Origin: VRUE01 sp963730315
GTDB lineage: Bacteria > Actinomycetota > Thermoleophilia > Solirubrobacterales > 70-9
NCBI GenBank assembly: GCA_963730315.1
Contig: CAVSRD010000007.1
Coordinates: forward strand, 219,841 to 283,840
Length of the DNA stretch: 64,000 bases
Reading direction: 5' to 3'
Of the stretch, positions 1 to 8,800 are shown piece by piece. Each line of letters starts with the position of its first letter. Positions within the stretch are counted from its first letter, which is position 1. The position numbers were made by a program, and so were the translations under genes. Under the pieces are notes generated by a model, which was not told where the DNA came from, made no database searches, and was given only the letters and a program-made list of their open reading frames with translations.

Positions 1-750
1 CCGGAGCGCTTCCTGGAACGGCTCGAGGACGTCCATCGGCAGCGGGAAGACGACCGTCGTGTTCTGGCTGCCGCCGATCTCCAGCAGGGTCTGCAGGTAG
101 CGCAGCTGCAGCGAGGCCGGGTTGGTGCTGATGATGTCGGCTGCGTCGGTGAGCTTCTGCGCCGCCTGGAACTCGCCCTCGGAGTTGATGATCTTGGCCC
201 TCCGCTCGCGCTCGGCCTCGGCCTGGCGCGCCATCGCCCGCTGCATCTGCTCGGGGATCTCGACGTCCTTGATCTCGACCGCGGTCACCTTCACGCCCCA
301 CGGCTCGGTCGACTCGTCGATGATCTTCTGCAGCTCTTCGTTGAGCCGCTCCCGCTCGGCCAGCAGCTGGTCCAGTTCGGCCTTGCCGAGCACCGAGCGG
401 AGCGCCGTCTGCGCGATCTGCGAGGTCGCCAGCAGGAAGTTCTCCACCTCGACGATCGCTCGGTTGGAGTCGACCACCCGGAAGTAGGCGACAGCGTTGA
501 CGCTGGAGGGCACGTTGTCGCGGGTGATCACCTCCTGCGGGGGGATGTTGAGCGTCACCGTGCGCAGATCGACCCTTTCCATCCGGTCGATCAGCGGGAT
601 CAGCAGGATCAGCCCCGGCCCCTTGGTGGCGATCAGCCGGCCGAGCCGGAACACCACCCCGCGCTCGTACTCGCGCAGCACCCTCACCGCCGACCCCAGC
701 ACGATCGCCGCGAAGATCAACAGGACGATCAGGACCACCAGAGCTGCCAT
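1..750 (-). CDS. Slipin / band 7 (SPFH) membrane protein, 3' end cut by window edge
   Basis: The first 250 codons are present; the C-terminus lies beyond base 1. An N-terminal hydrophobic segment (about residues 2-20) is followed by an SPFH domain with slipin-like segments such as EYERGVVFRLGR, PPQEVITRDNV and QTALRSVLGKAELD, then a charged coiled-coil stretch rich in Glu, Arg and Gln. Slipins form membrane-bound oligomers linked to membrane quality control. They are classically paired with NfeD, and here the NfeD-like gene lies directly upstream with a one-base TGATG overlap, so the two should be co-translated. The ATG at 750 is the only start that fits the hydrophobic leader. Family assignment is firm; the cellular role is inferred from the family. 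Confidence 0.9.
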   Translation of the reverse strand, partial: MAALVVLIVLLIFAAIVLGSAVRVLREYERGVVFRLGRLIATKGPGLILLIPLIDRMERVDLRTVTLNIPPQEVITRDNVPSSVNAVAYFRVVDSNRAIVEVENFLLATSQIAQTALRSVLGKAELDQLLAERERLNEELQKIIDESTEPWGVKVTAVEIKDVEIPEQMQRAMARQAEAERERRAKIINSEGEFQAAQKLTDAADIISTNPASLQLRYLQTLLEIGGSQNTTVVFPLPMDVLEPFQEALR

Positions 751-1235
751 CAGCCCGCTCCTTCCTCGGACGGAGACTCGAACGGCGGCTCGGGCCGGAC
801 CTTCAGGGTCAGCCCTTCGACCGCCTCGACCGTGACTCTATCTCCTGGGCGCAGAGTCCCGCGGCCGTCGACCAGCCGCGCCTGCCACAGGGCCCCCTCG
901 ATCCACACCTGCCCCTCCGGATCGAGCGAGGTGCGGGCCTCGGCGCGGGCGCCGACCAGCTCCTCGTGGCCGGTGCGGATCGGCTCGTCGCGGTGGGCGG
1001 CGATCACTTTGCGGGTGACGAAGTAGAAGCTGACGATCGAGAGCACGCCGAGCGTGATCAGGGCGGGGCCGGCCCAGTCGCTGGCGCTCGCGCCGGACTC
1101 GGCGGTGAGGGCGAGGACGCCGCCGGCGACCAGTCCCGCCGCGCCGAGAACCGCCAGCACGCCGCCGGTCGGGAGCAGCAGCTCGGCGAGCAGCAGGACG
1201 ACCCCGACCAGCGCGACCACGACGAAGAAATCCAT
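750..1235 (-). CDS. NfeD-like membrane protein with C-terminal OB fold
   Basis: This 161-residue protein starts with MDFFVVVALVG. It has about three hydrophobic segments between residues 2 and 80, then a soluble domain from about residue 95 (GHEELVGARAEAR, RPGDRVTVEAVEG) matching the OB fold of NfeD1b-type proteins. There is no serine protease domain, so it is the short form. An in-frame GTG-type extension upstream is possible, but the ATG at 1235 is preceded by a near-perfect AAGGAGG, which fixes the start. It lies 7 bases after the TlpA-like gene and overlaps the slipin gene by one base, so the three form an operon. The slipin/NfeD pairing is established; the physiological role is not clear. 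Confidence 0.88.
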   Translation of the reverse strand: MDFFVVVALVGVVLLLAELLLPTGGVLAVLGAAGLVAGGVLALTAESGASASDWAGPALITLGVLSIVSFYFVTRKVIAAHRDEPIRTGHEELVGARAEARTSLDPEGQVWIEGALWQARLVDGRGTLRPGDRVTVEAVEGLTLKVRPEPPFESPSEEGAG

Positions 1236-1242
1236 GCGCCGA

Positions 1243-1839
1243 TTATCCTCCTTCCGCCGTCGCGCCGAGCGCGTAGCGCTCGATCTCGGCGCGCAGTTCC
1301 GCCGCATCCGTGTAGGGGCCCTGCTTCAGGTGGACCAGCTCGCCGCGCCGATCGTAGAAGGCGGTGTCGGGCAGGCCGAGGTCGGCGCCGACGCTTTCCG
1401 CGATCCCGCCGTCGGGGTCGGTGTAGCTGGGGTAGGGGACCGGCGCCTCTTCGAGGAAGGTGCGCGCCGCGTCGCCGGAATCCTGTTTGTCGATTCCGAG
1501 GAAGGCGACCTTCTTGCCGTAGGCGGCCGCGGCCCGCTGGAAGAACGGGAACTCGGACCTGCACGGGCCGCACCATGAGGCCCAGACGTTGACCACCGCC
1601 GGGTAGCCGCGCAGCTTCGCGAGCCGCGCTTCGTAAGCGCCCTGCCCGCCGCCCAGCAGCCCGATCGCCTGCTCGTGCAGCGCGGCGAGCGGCGCCGGCG
1701 ACCCTGCCAGCTCCTTCGAGTAGTCGGGGTGCTTGCCACCGTAGTCGCCGCCGGTCGAGGAGCCGCAACCCGCAGCGGCAAGCGCCGTCGTCACGACAGC
1801 TGCAAGGGCGATACGCGACTTTGGCGACAGCACTCGCAT
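1243..1839 (-). CDS. TlpA/ResA-like thioredoxin-fold lipoprotein
   Basis: The 198-residue protein has a lipoprotein signal peptide with lipobox AAGC (Cys25) and a thioredoxin fold with the redox motif WCGPC at residues 89-93. Further family signs are the VVNVWASWCGPC strand, FLGIDKQD, and a cis-Pro region at GLPDTAFYD. Such extracytoplasmic thiol-disulfide proteins reduce apocytochrome c or other secreted proteins. With the ccm operon only 3 kb away, a role in cytochrome c maturation is plausible but inferred. It is the first gene of the tlpA-like/nfeD/slipin operon. The ATG is 10 bases after a TATTGT hexamer with no ribosome binding site between them, suggesting a leaderless or nearly leaderless message. 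Confidence 0.88.
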   Translation of the reverse strand: MRVLSPKSRIALAAVVTTALAAAGCGSSTGGDYGGKHPDYSKELAGSPAPLAALHEQAIGLLGGGQGAYEARLAKLRGYPAVVNVWASWCGPCRSEFPFFQRAAAAYGKKVAFLGIDKQDSGDAARTFLEEAPVPYPSYTDPDGGIAESVGADLGLPDTAFYDRRGELVHLKQGPYTDAAELRAEIERYALGATAEGG

Positions 1840-1848
1840 TCGATGATT

Positions 1849-1854
1849 ACAATA
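1849..1854 (-). promoter_or_regulatory. Putative -10 (TATTGT) of the TlpA-like operon
   Basis: TATTGT on the minus strand ends 10 bases before the ATG at 1839. No -35 is convincing. The same AT-rich spot read on the plus strand gives TACAAT (1848-1853), which could serve the divergent helicase gene. Confidence 0.4.
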
Positions 1855-1987
1855 GGTCCTACCCGGCTCGCCCTATGCGAGCCGCGTGCGAGCGCCGGGA
1901 GGAAGTAGAAGCGAGCTCCAGGCATCCTCGTCCAAGTCTTCCCGGATGTGCGCTTCGCGCAGCCGCGGGAACGAACCAGAAGCCTCC

Positions 1988-4444
1988 ATGGCCAAGACCA
2001 GCGAAGTTGCCGCGCCGGCGGCAGTTCCATCAGGGGCCGACATCGAGCGGGCGGCGACCTTTGCCCGCGAGCCGCTGCTGCTCGACGGCGAGGGCCCCGA
2101 GGCGCTCGCCCCGGGCACCGCCCGCCGCCGCGCTCTCGATGCGGCGCTGAAGGAGCTGGAGGAAGGCGCGACCGAGCCCTCGATCCAGTGGCGGCGCGAC
2201 TTCTCGCTGCTGCTCGGCCTGGAGCGGCTGCTCGCCTCCGAACCGCCGAAGCTGCGCGACGGCGCCGAGCTGAACCCGCACCAGGTGGACGCGCTCTCGG
2301 GTACCTTGACCGAGCTGATCGCCGAGCAGCAGACGGCGGCCGAAAACGGCGCCGCCGAGGCGCCCACCGCAGACGGTCAGGAAGCGGTCGACGAGGAGGA
2401 GCTGGCGCCGGACGAGGAGCCGCAGGACTGGGAGGAAGAAGCCTCCGAGGACGAAGAGAAGGCCGGGGAGGGCGAGGCGCCCGACGACCCCGGTGCCGCC
2501 CGCCGCTTCTGGTTCGAGCACGCGACCGGGGCCGGCAAGACGGTCGCTGCGGTCGGCTTCATCGACGCATCCCGCACCGGAGGGGTGCTGATCCTCACCC
2601 ACCGCCGCAACCTGGTCGAACAGTTCATCGGCGAGATCTCCGACCGTGGCTACAAGGAGCGTCTGCGCCCGTCGCTGCTCGGCGAGCGCGACGATGCCGA
2701 GGGTCCGGTCACGGTCGAGACCTACCAGTGGTTCGTCCGCAATCACAAGCAGGTCTCCGACGCCTACTCGATCGTCATCTGCGACGAGGCGCACACCGCG
2801 CTGGGCGAGAAGACCAGCGCCTGCATCCGCGCCTGGACCGGCCCGGTGTTCATCGGCATGACCGCGACCGGGGCGCTGATCGCCCGTCACGTCGCCGACC
2901 TCTTCCCGACCCAGACCTCGCGCTTCGACCTCGCCCAGGCGGCGCGCCGCGGGGTGATCGCGCCGCTGCGCTGCATCCGCATCCCGCCCGGGCCGGGGGT
3001 GCGGACGATCGCCAAGGTGCCGCTGCGCAAAGGCGAGGTCGACCAGGACTTCGACCAGGAGGAGCTGGCCGCGCTGCTGGACCAGGAGCCGTTCAACGTG
3101 GCGATCGCCGACCTCTATAAGACGCGCTTCAGCAAGGTGCCCGGCGTCGTCTACACCGCCGGCGTCCAGCACGCCAAGAACGTGGCCAAGGCGTTCCGGG
3201 ACGCGGGGATCGTCGCCCGCGCCGTCTCCGGCGAGACGCCGAAGCGCGAACTGGCCGAGATCCTCGCCGCCTTCGAGCGCGGCGAGGTCGACGTGCTCTG
3301 CAACGCGATGCTGCTCGCCGAGGGCTGGAACTCGCCGCGGGCGACGATCTGCATGCACCTCGCCCCGACCGCCTCGCGGCGCATCTACCAGCAGCGGGTC
3401 GGCCGCGTCACGCGGCGGGCGCCGGGCAAGGAGGCCGGTCTGGTGATCGACTTCGTCCACCCGGCGACCACCCACGACGAGACGATCGTCACCCTGCACA
3501 GCCTGCTCGACCGCGACGTCTACCGCGGCGGTGCGATCGTGGTCGGGCCGGTGCGGCGCGGCCGCGGGCGCCGGGTGCGGGTCGAGCGGCGCATCGTCCC
3601 CGTCTCCGAGGACTCCGAACGCCGCACCCAGGTGCTGGAACGCGAGCTGTGGCGGATCGCGGTCGAGAACCTCGACTACCCGGAGCAGCACGCCTGGGCG
3701 GCGCTGGCCGGGGCGCGGGTCACCCCACCCAACTGGCGGCGGGCGCGCTCGATGCTGCAGAGCGACCGCAACAAGGAGCTGCGGCGCCGCTTCCTGCTCA
3801 CCTGCGTGCAGCGCAACCGCAACTCGCAGCTGCGGTTGAAAGCACTCGCCGAGATCGCCGACCTGCGCGACGCCGAGGCGTTCGACGACGCGATCGAGAT
3901 CGTCGGCAGCTGGAGTCGGGAGGACAAACGGGCGGGGACGCGGACACTGCTGCAGGCGCTGGTCGACAAGCGGATCGGGCGGCGCGACCAGGCGCAGGCA
4001 TGGGTCTGGCGGCTCGCCACCTACACCCGCGAGCTGCACGAAGAGTACGCCGTGCAGCGCTGGCCGGAGACGAAGCGGCTGCTCGGCCTGCTGGTCAACT
4101 CCTCCGGCCGGGCGCACGGCCGCAACGCGCGACGGCTGGTCCACGCGGCGCGCAAACAGGACCGCCGCCTGGCCGTGGCGCTGCTGGCCGGTGCCGTGTC
4201 GCACACCCCCGAAGGCGAGGAGGTGCTGCGCGGGGCGCGGATGCGGATGGCCCGCAAACCGTCGGCGACCGCCCGCGAACTGCTGCGCAACTTCCCGAAG
4301 AGCGGCAAGCGGCGCCGCAGGAAGAAGGGCAAGAAAGCCTCAAAGGCGAAGGTGGACGTCGCCGGCGCCGAGCAGAACGCGGCCGCCGGAGGCGAGAGCG
4401 ACGGCGAGGTGACCCCGGTCGTCGATGCCGTCGGCGACTCCTGA
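1988..4444 (+). CDS. Superfamily 2 DEAD/DEAH-type helicase
   Basis: The 818-residue protein carries SF2 motifs: Walker A ATGAGKT (about 179-185), DEAH box CDEAH near 266, motif III GMTATG near 290, and motif VI QQRVGRVTRR near 468-477. An acidic low-complexity stretch rich in Glu and Asp precedes the ATPase core. The roughly 300 residues after the core are helical and basic, ending in a Lys-rich tail (KKGKKASKAK). The layout resembles type I/III restriction-type or RecG-like SF2 enzymes, but no nuclease domain or methylase neighbour is visible, so the substrate is unknown. ATG 1988 is preferred over the in-frame GTG at 1886 because the extra 34 residues look like non-coding sequence. The last 105 bases overlap birA on the other strand. 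Confidence 0.85.
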   Translation: MAKTSEVAAPAAVPSGADIERAATFAREPLLLDGEGPEALAPGTARRRALDAALKELEEGATEPSIQWRRDFSLLLGLERLLASEPPKLRDGAELNPHQVDALSGTLTELIAEQQTAAENGAAEAPTADGQEAVDEEELAPDEEPQDWEEEASEDEEKAGEGEAPDDPGAARRFWFEHATGAGKTVAAVGFIDASRTGGVLILTHRRNLVEQFIGEISDRGYKERLRPSLLGERDDAEGPVTVETYQWFVRNHKQVSDAYSIVICDEAHTALGEKTSACIRAWTGPVFIGMTATGALIARHVADLFPTQTSRFDLAQAARRGVIAPLRCIRIPPGPGVRTIAKVPLRKGEVDQDFDQEELAALLDQEPFNVAIADLYKTRFSKVPGVVYTAGVQHAKNVAKAFRDAGIVARAVSGETPKRELAEILAAFERGEVDVLCNAMLLAEGWNSPRATICMHLAPTASRRIYQQRVGRVTRRAPGKEAGLVIDFVHPATTHDETIVTLHSLLDRDVYRGGAIVVGPVRRGRGRRVRVERRIVPVSEDSERRTQVLERELWRIAVENLDYPEQHAWAALAGARVTPPNWRRARSMLQSDRNKELRRRFLLTCVQRNRNSQLRLKALAEIADLRDAEAFDDAIEIVGSWSREDKRAGTRTLLQALVDKRIGRRDQAQAWVWRLATYTRELHEEYAVQRWPETKRLLGLLVNSSGRAHGRNARRLVHAARKQDRRLAVALLAGAVSHTPEGEEVLRGARMRMARKPSATARELLRNFPKSGKRRRRKKGKKASKAKVDVAGAEQNAAAGGESDGEVTPVVDAVGDS

Positions 4445-5038
4445 GCCGCCCTCCCAGGAGACCTCGCGCCCGCGCAGCGCGTCGCGGGAGCGCCAGGCCG
4501 CGAGGGTTGTCTCGGCGGGGGCCTCGACCCAGCGATCGAGGCCCCGGTCGAGGGCGAGGCGGGCGTTCTCGGTCGATCCGCCCCCGCTCAGCGAGGTCGC
4601 GGTGCCCTGCAGCTCCGGGGGGAACTCCTCGCGAGAGATCGCCAGGTTGAGGCCGACGCCGATCACCGCCCAGCCGTCCCGCGGCTTCGCCTCTATGAGG
4701 ACCCCGGCCAGCTTGCGGCCCTCGACCCAGACGTCGTTCGGCCACTTGATCGTGCACTCGACCCCGGGCTTCAGCTCCTCCGCCGCCTCGCATACGGCCA
4801 GCGGCGCCGCCAGGGGCAGCAGCAGGTGGCGCTCGTCGAGCGGGCGGAGCACCGCCGAGTAGAGCAGCGCCTTGCCGGGAGGCGCAGTCCATGTGCGCCC
4901 CTGGCGTCCGCGCCCGGCTGTCTGCTCGTGGGCCGTGACCACCGTGCCGTGCGGGGTGCCGGCGTCGCCCAGCTCGCGGGCGCGGGCGTTGGTCGAGTCG
5001 GTGACTCGGTAGTGGCGGTGCGGCGAGCCGAAGCTCAT
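4340..5038 (-). CDS. birA: Biotin--[acetyl-CoA-carboxylase] ligase (class I)
   Basis: The 232-residue enzyme makes biotinyl-AMP and attaches biotin to the carboxyl carrier domain of biotin-dependent carboxylases. Motifs are clear: nucleotide/biotin loop GRGRQGRTW at 42-50, KWPNDVWV from residue 98 with the catalytic-site lysine, KLAGVLIE at 109-116 and GVGLNLA. It has a short C-terminal SH3-like domain ending VLLGAGDVHLR. There is no N-terminal helix-turn-helix, so it cannot be a BirA-type repressor. It starts with an ATGA overlap on cobA-hemD and is the last gene of the haem operon. A likely client system is the acyl-CoA carboxylase whose beta subunit is encoded at 53.9 kb. Its 3' end runs 105 bases into the convergent helicase gene. 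Confidence 0.93.
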   Translation of the reverse strand: MSFGSPHRHYRVTDSTNARARELGDAGTPHGTVVTAHEQTAGRGRQGRTWTAPPGKALLYSAVLRPLDERHLLLPLAAPLAVCEAAEELKPGVECTIKWPNDVWVEGRKLAGVLIEAKPRDGWAVIGVGLNLAISREEFPPELQGTATSLSGGGSTENARLALDRGLDRWVEAPAETTLAAWRSRDALRGREVSWEGGSGVADGIDDRGHLAVALASGGRVLLGAGDVHLRL

Positions 5039-6582
5039 CTCGCGTCGGCGAGCAGGGCTTCGACCAGGCCGTCGACGTCGTGGCGCTCCGCCTCGACGGC
5101 GACCTCGAGGCCGGCGGCACGGACGGCCTCGCTGGTGATCGGGCCGATCGAGACGACGCGGGCGCCGCGCGGGAAGCGGTCCCCGAGCGCCTCGGTCAGG
5201 TTGCGGACGGTCGAGGAGGAGGTGAAGGTGACGTAGTCGGCGCCCTGCGCGGCGTCGACCGCCTCCGGGTCGGGCGTCTCGCGGACGGTCTCGTAGAGGG
5301 CGACTACGTCGACCTCGGCGCCGCGCTCGCGCAGCGCTTCCGGGAGGACGTCGCGCGCCTCCGCGGCGCGGGCGACCAGCGCTCGACGGCCCTCGACCTC
5401 GACGCCGTCAAGCGCCTCGACCAGCGCCTCGGCGACGAAGCGCTCGGGAAGCACGTCAGCCGCGACCCCGTGGCCGGCGAGCGCGCCTGCCGTGCCGGGC
5501 CCGATCGCCGCGACGGTCGCGCCGCCCAGCGCCCGCGCGTCGAGCCCGGCCGCGCCGAGCGCCTCGAACAGCAGGCGCACGCCGTTCGGGCTGGTCAGGC
5601 AGATAAGCGCGTACTCGCCGATCGCCGCGACCGTCCGCCGCACCTCGTCGCTTCCGGTCCGCGGCTCGATCCTGATCGCCGGCAGCTCGACCGCCTCGGC
5701 TCCCAGCCCGCGCAGCGTCGCCGCCAGGACGCTGGCCTGAGCGCGGGCCCGGGTGACGACGACCCGGCGGCCGTGCAGCGGACGGTGCTCCAGCCAGGCG
5801 AGCGCCTCGCGGTGGGTGACGACCGGACCGACGACGATCAGCGCCGGGGCGCCGAGGCCCTCGCGCTCGGCCTCCTCGGCGAGGGTGCCGAGGGTCGCGA
5901 CGACGGTGCGTTGCCCCGCCATCGTGCCGCGCTCGACCGCCGCCGCCGGCTCGGCAGGGTCGCGGCCCGCCTCGACCAGCGCCGCCGCGTTCTCACGCAG
6001 TCGCCTTACGCCCATGTAGAGGACGAGGGTGCCGGGGAAGCGGGCCAGCGCCCCCCAGTCGAGCGCCGCCTCGCCCTTCGCCGGGTCCTCGTGGCCGGTG
6101 ACGAAGGCCACCGCCGAGGCCTCGTCGCGGTGGGTGACGGGAATGCCGGCATAGGCGGTCGCGGCGACGCCGGCGGTGACGCCGGGCACGACCTCGAACT
6201 CGACTCCAGCGGCCCGCAGCGCCTCGCCCTCCTCGCCGCCGCGGCCGAACACGAATGGATCTCCGCCCTTGAGGCGGACGACGCTCTTGCCGCTGCGCGC
6301 CGCCTCGATCAGCATCGCGTTGATCCGCTTCTGCGACCCAGACGTGCCGGCGATCGAGTGCCCGCTATGGGGTCCAACTCCCGGCACGTCCCCGCCGGGC
6401 GCCTTGCCGACGTAGACCAGCTCGGCGTCCTCGCGGGCGCCGTCCAGCGCGCCGGGGGGGATGAGGCGGTCGTGGAAGATCGCGTCGGCCGAAGCGATCA
6501 GCTCCAGCGCGCGGGCGGTCATCAGCCCGGGGTCTCCGGGACCCGCCCCGACCAGGTAGACGACTCCCGGCCGCGCCGTCAT
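5035..6582 (-). CDS. cobA-hemD: Uroporphyrinogen-III C-methyltransferase / uroporphyrinogen-III synthase fusion
   Basis: The 515-residue protein has two catalytic halves. Residues 1 to about 250 are a SUMT (CobA) domain with GAGPGDPGL near 12-20, the glycine-rich VRLKGGDPFVFGRGGEE loop and a GTLVLYMG segment. It methylates uroporphyrinogen III to precorrin-2, leading to sirohaem or cobalamin. From about 260 to the end is a HemD domain (RRVVVTRARAQASVLAATL, LTSPNGVRLLFEAL, VTFTSSSTVRNL), which cyclises hydroxymethylbilane to uroporphyrinogen III. This fusion is known in other bacteria and places the branch point in one protein. ATG 6582 overlaps the hemC stop as ATGA, and the stop overlaps birA the same way, implying translational coupling. 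Confidence 0.94.
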   Translation of the reverse strand: MTARPGVVYLVGAGPGDPGLMTARALELIASADAIFHDRLIPPGALDGAREDAELVYVGKAPGGDVPGVGPHSGHSIAGTSGSQKRINAMLIEAARSGKSVVRLKGGDPFVFGRGGEEGEALRAAGVEFEVVPGVTAGVAATAYAGIPVTHRDEASAVAFVTGHEDPAKGEAALDWGALARFPGTLVLYMGVRRLRENAAALVEAGRDPAEPAAAVERGTMAGQRTVVATLGTLAEEAEREGLGAPALIVVGPVVTHREALAWLEHRPLHGRRVVVTRARAQASVLAATLRGLGAEAVELPAIRIEPRTGSDEVRRTVAAIGEYALICLTSPNGVRLLFEALGAAGLDARALGGATVAAIGPGTAGALAGHGVAADVLPERFVAEALVEALDGVEVEGRRALVARAAEARDVLPEALRERGAEVDVVALYETVRETPDPEAVDAAQGADYVTFTSSSTVRNLTEALGDRFPRGARVVSIGPITSEAVRAAGLEVAVEAERHDVDGLVEALLADAR

Positions 6583-7472
6583 TTCGCGCTGGCCCGGTCG
6601 AGGATCTCTCGCGCGCCGGCGCCGAGCAAGCGCTCGGCGAGCAGGGCCCCGGCCGCGACCGGCTCTGCGGCATCGAACTCGAGCCGGTCGCGGATCCACT
6701 CGCTGCCGTCGGGCAGGCCGACGAAGGCCTCGACGACCATCGAGCCGCGCCCGCCTCCTGCCGCGCTCGCTCCCACCCGGGCGTGGATGCCGATCGGCGT
6801 CGCGCAGGTCGCCTCCAGCATCGCCACCGCGGTGCGCTCGGCAGTCAGCTCGCACAGCGCGGTCCCGTCGCCGGTCGCCGCCGTGGCGGCGGCCGCATCC
6901 TCGTTGTCGCACCGCGCCTGCAGGACCAGCACCCCCTGACCTGCCGCCGGGGTCATCGCCTCCGCGGGCAGCGCGAAGCTCGCCTCGCTCTCGCGGCCCA
7001 GCCGCCGCAAGCCGGCGGCGGCGAGGACGATCGCGTCCAGCTCGCCCGCGGCGAGCTTGCGCAGGCGCGTGTCGACGTTGCCGTGCAGCTCGCTCACCCG
7101 CAGGTCGGGCCGCACGGCGAGCAGCTGGGCGCGGCGGCGCAGGCTGGCGGTGCCGACCAGGGCGCCTTCTGGAACGTCGTCGAGCGAGCCACCGGGTCCA
7201 ATCCAGACGTCGGCCGGATCCTCGCGGGCCGGCACGGCGACGATCGTCAACTCATCGGGAAGCTCGGCCGGCAGGTCCTTGGCGGAGTGGACGCCGATCT
7301 CGGCCTCGCCGGCGAGCAGCGCCCGCTCGACCCCGCGCACGAAGCGCGCCTTGTCGCCCGGCTCGCCGTCCGAGGAGACCTCGACCAGCTCGGCGCCGCC
7401 CAACAGGTCGGCAACCTGACTTGCCTGTGTCCTTGCCAGCTTGCTGCTGCGGGTGGCGATTCGAATCGTCAA
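6579..7472 (-). CDS. hemC: Hydroxymethylbilane synthase (porphobilinogen deaminase)
   Basis: The 297-residue enzyme condenses four porphobilinogens. It retains the catalytic aspartate in VHSAKDLP (Asp66), the RRAQLLAVRPDL and LRGN-type (ELHGNVDTRL) active-site loops, and the dipyrromethane-anchoring cysteine in LEATCATPIGIH (Cys223). Length is slightly shorter than the usual 300-320. The start codon is TTG: the sequence at the hemA/hemC junction reads TTGA, so the hemA stop overlaps the hemC start by three bases. No ATG occurs nearby that would keep the N-terminal TIRIATRSSKLA strand. Translation probably depends on ribosomes finishing hemA, which would tie the two enzymes together. Confidence 0.95.
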   Translation of the reverse strand: MTIRIATRSSKLARTQASQVADLLGGAELVEVSSDGEPGDKARFVRGVERALLAGEAEIGVHSAKDLPAELPDELTIVAVPAREDPADVWIGPGGSLDDVPEGALVGTASLRRRAQLLAVRPDLRVSELHGNVDTRLRKLAAGELDAIVLAAAGLRRLGRESEASFALPAEAMTPAAGQGVLVLQARCDNEDAAAATAATGDGTALCELTAERTAVAMLEATCATPIGIHARVGASAAGGGRGSMVVEAFVGLPDGSEWIRDRLEFDAAEPVAAGALLAERLLGAGAREILDRASAK

Positions 7473-8800
7473 CTGCTCTTGCGGCGGCGCAGCTCGGTCA
7501 CCTCGGCCCCCGCCTCGCCCTCCGGCTCGGTTTCGGCGTCGAGCCCGAACAGCTCGCGCAGGGCGCTGACGTAGACGTACGCGCTGTCGCTGCCGGCCGA
7601 GCGCCTCATCCGCAGAGTCGGCTCGTGCAGGAGCCGCCCCACGATCGCCCTCGACATCGCGGCGAGCCGCTCGCGGTCGGCCCCGCCGAGGCTCTCCCAG
7701 CGGCCGTCGTTCTCGGCCAGCACCCGGCGCACCACCTCGTCGGCCCGCCCGCGCAACGCGGCGATCGCCGGAACCACCTCCAGCGAGGCGAGCCAGCGCT
7801 GGAAGCGGTCCTGCTCGGCGGCGAGGATCGGTTCGGCCCGCCGCGCCTCGGCCTCGCGGCCGCCCGCGTTGCGCTCGACGATCTGCTGCACGTCGTCGAT
7901 GTCGTGCAGGCTGACCCCGGCGATCTCACGGCACGCCGGCTCGATGTCGCGCGGCACCGCGATGTCGACCAGCAGCAGGGGCCGACCGTCCCGCTCGGCC
8001 ATCACGTGCTCGAGCTCGTCGCGCTCGACGATGTGATGGGGGGAGTTGGTTGCCGAGACGACGATGTCGGCCGCCTCGAGCTGCTCGGGCAGCTCCTCGA
8101 AGCGCACCGCGGTGCCGTCGAAGCGCTCGGCCAGGCCGATCGCCCGGTCGTAGTGGCGGTTGGCGACGAAGACGGTGGCGACGCCGCGGGCGACCAGCGC
8201 CCTGGCGACCAGCTCGGCGGTCTCGCCGGCGCCGACCACCAGCGCCCGCCGCTCGTCGAGGTCGCCGAGCGTGCGCCGCGCCAGCTCCACCGCGACCGAG
8301 GGGATCGAGACCCCCTTCTCGCCGATTGCGGTCTCCTCGCGGGCCCGGCCGCCGGCGGCGAGGGCGCCGCGGAAGAGGCGGTTGAGGATCGGTCCGGTGG
8401 CGCTCTCCACCAGGGCAAGCTCGTAGGCCCGTTTGACCTGGCCCTGGATCTCGGCCTCGCCGACGATCATCGAGTCGAGCCCCGCGGTGACGCGGAACAG
8501 GTGGGCGGCGGCCTCGCCGGAGCGCAGCGAGTAGAGGTGGCCGAGCAGCTCGGTGGGGCGGAGCTCCGCCTGCCGGGTGAGCACGCCGAGCGCCGTCGAC
8601 TCGGCTTCGACCGGTTCGGAGACGATCAGGTAGAGCTCGGTGCGGTTGCAGGTCGAGAGCGCCGCCGCCTCGTGGATCCCCTCGGCCGCGGTCAGCTCTC
8701 GCAGGGCGCCCGCGGCACTGCCCTCGGTCAGCGAGAGCCGCTCGCGCAGGTCGAGCGGCGCCGTCTTGTGGGAGACGCCGAGGGCGAGCAGCTCAGACAT
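7469..8800 (-). CDS. hemA: Glutamyl-tRNA reductase
   Basis: The 443-residue enzyme reduces glutamyl-tRNA to glutamate-1-semialdehyde, the first committed step of the C5 route to haem. The catalytic cysteine lies in LSTCNRTE (Cys51), followed by HLFRVTAGLDSMIVGEAEI, the NADPH-binding VVGAGETAELVA segment, VSATNSPH, and the C-terminal dimerisation region ending in an acidic/basic tail. It overlaps the ccmD-like gene upstream by 8 bases and hemC downstream by 3. The C5 pathway fits an actinobacterium. No hemL or hemB is present in the window, so the rest of the pathway is elsewhere. Confidence 0.96.
   Translation of the reverse strand: MSELLALGVSHKTAPLDLRERLSLTEGSAAGALRELTAAEGIHEAAALSTCNRTELYLIVSEPVEAESTALGVLTRQAELRPTELLGHLYSLRSGEAAAHLFRVTAGLDSMIVGEAEIQGQVKRAYELALVESATGPILNRLFRGALAAGGRAREETAIGEKGVSIPSVAVELARRTLGDLDERRALVVGAGETAELVARALVARGVATVFVANRHYDRAIGLAERFDGTAVRFEELPEQLEAADIVVSATNSPHHIVERDELEHVMAERDGRPLLLVDIAVPRDIEPACREIAGVSLHDIDDVQQIVERNAGGREAEARRAEPILAAEQDRFQRWLASLEVVPAIAALRGRADEVVRRVLAENDGRWESLGGADRERLAAMSRAIVGRLLHEPTLRMRRSAGSDSAYVYVSALRELFGLDAETEPEGEAGAEVTELRRRKSS

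Noticed and set aside
1865..1883. Small inverted repeat GGCTCGC/GCGAGCC
   Set aside because: Only 7 base pairs in a divergent gap; no second copy and no known operator.
1886..1987. Longer helicase start at GTG 1886
   Set aside because: The extra residues are Ser/Arg-rich with no family character; ATG 1988 begins plausible protein.
7451..7465. tRNA-like GATTCGAATC
   Set aside because: Lies inside the hemC start region and lacks acceptor, D and anticodon arms.
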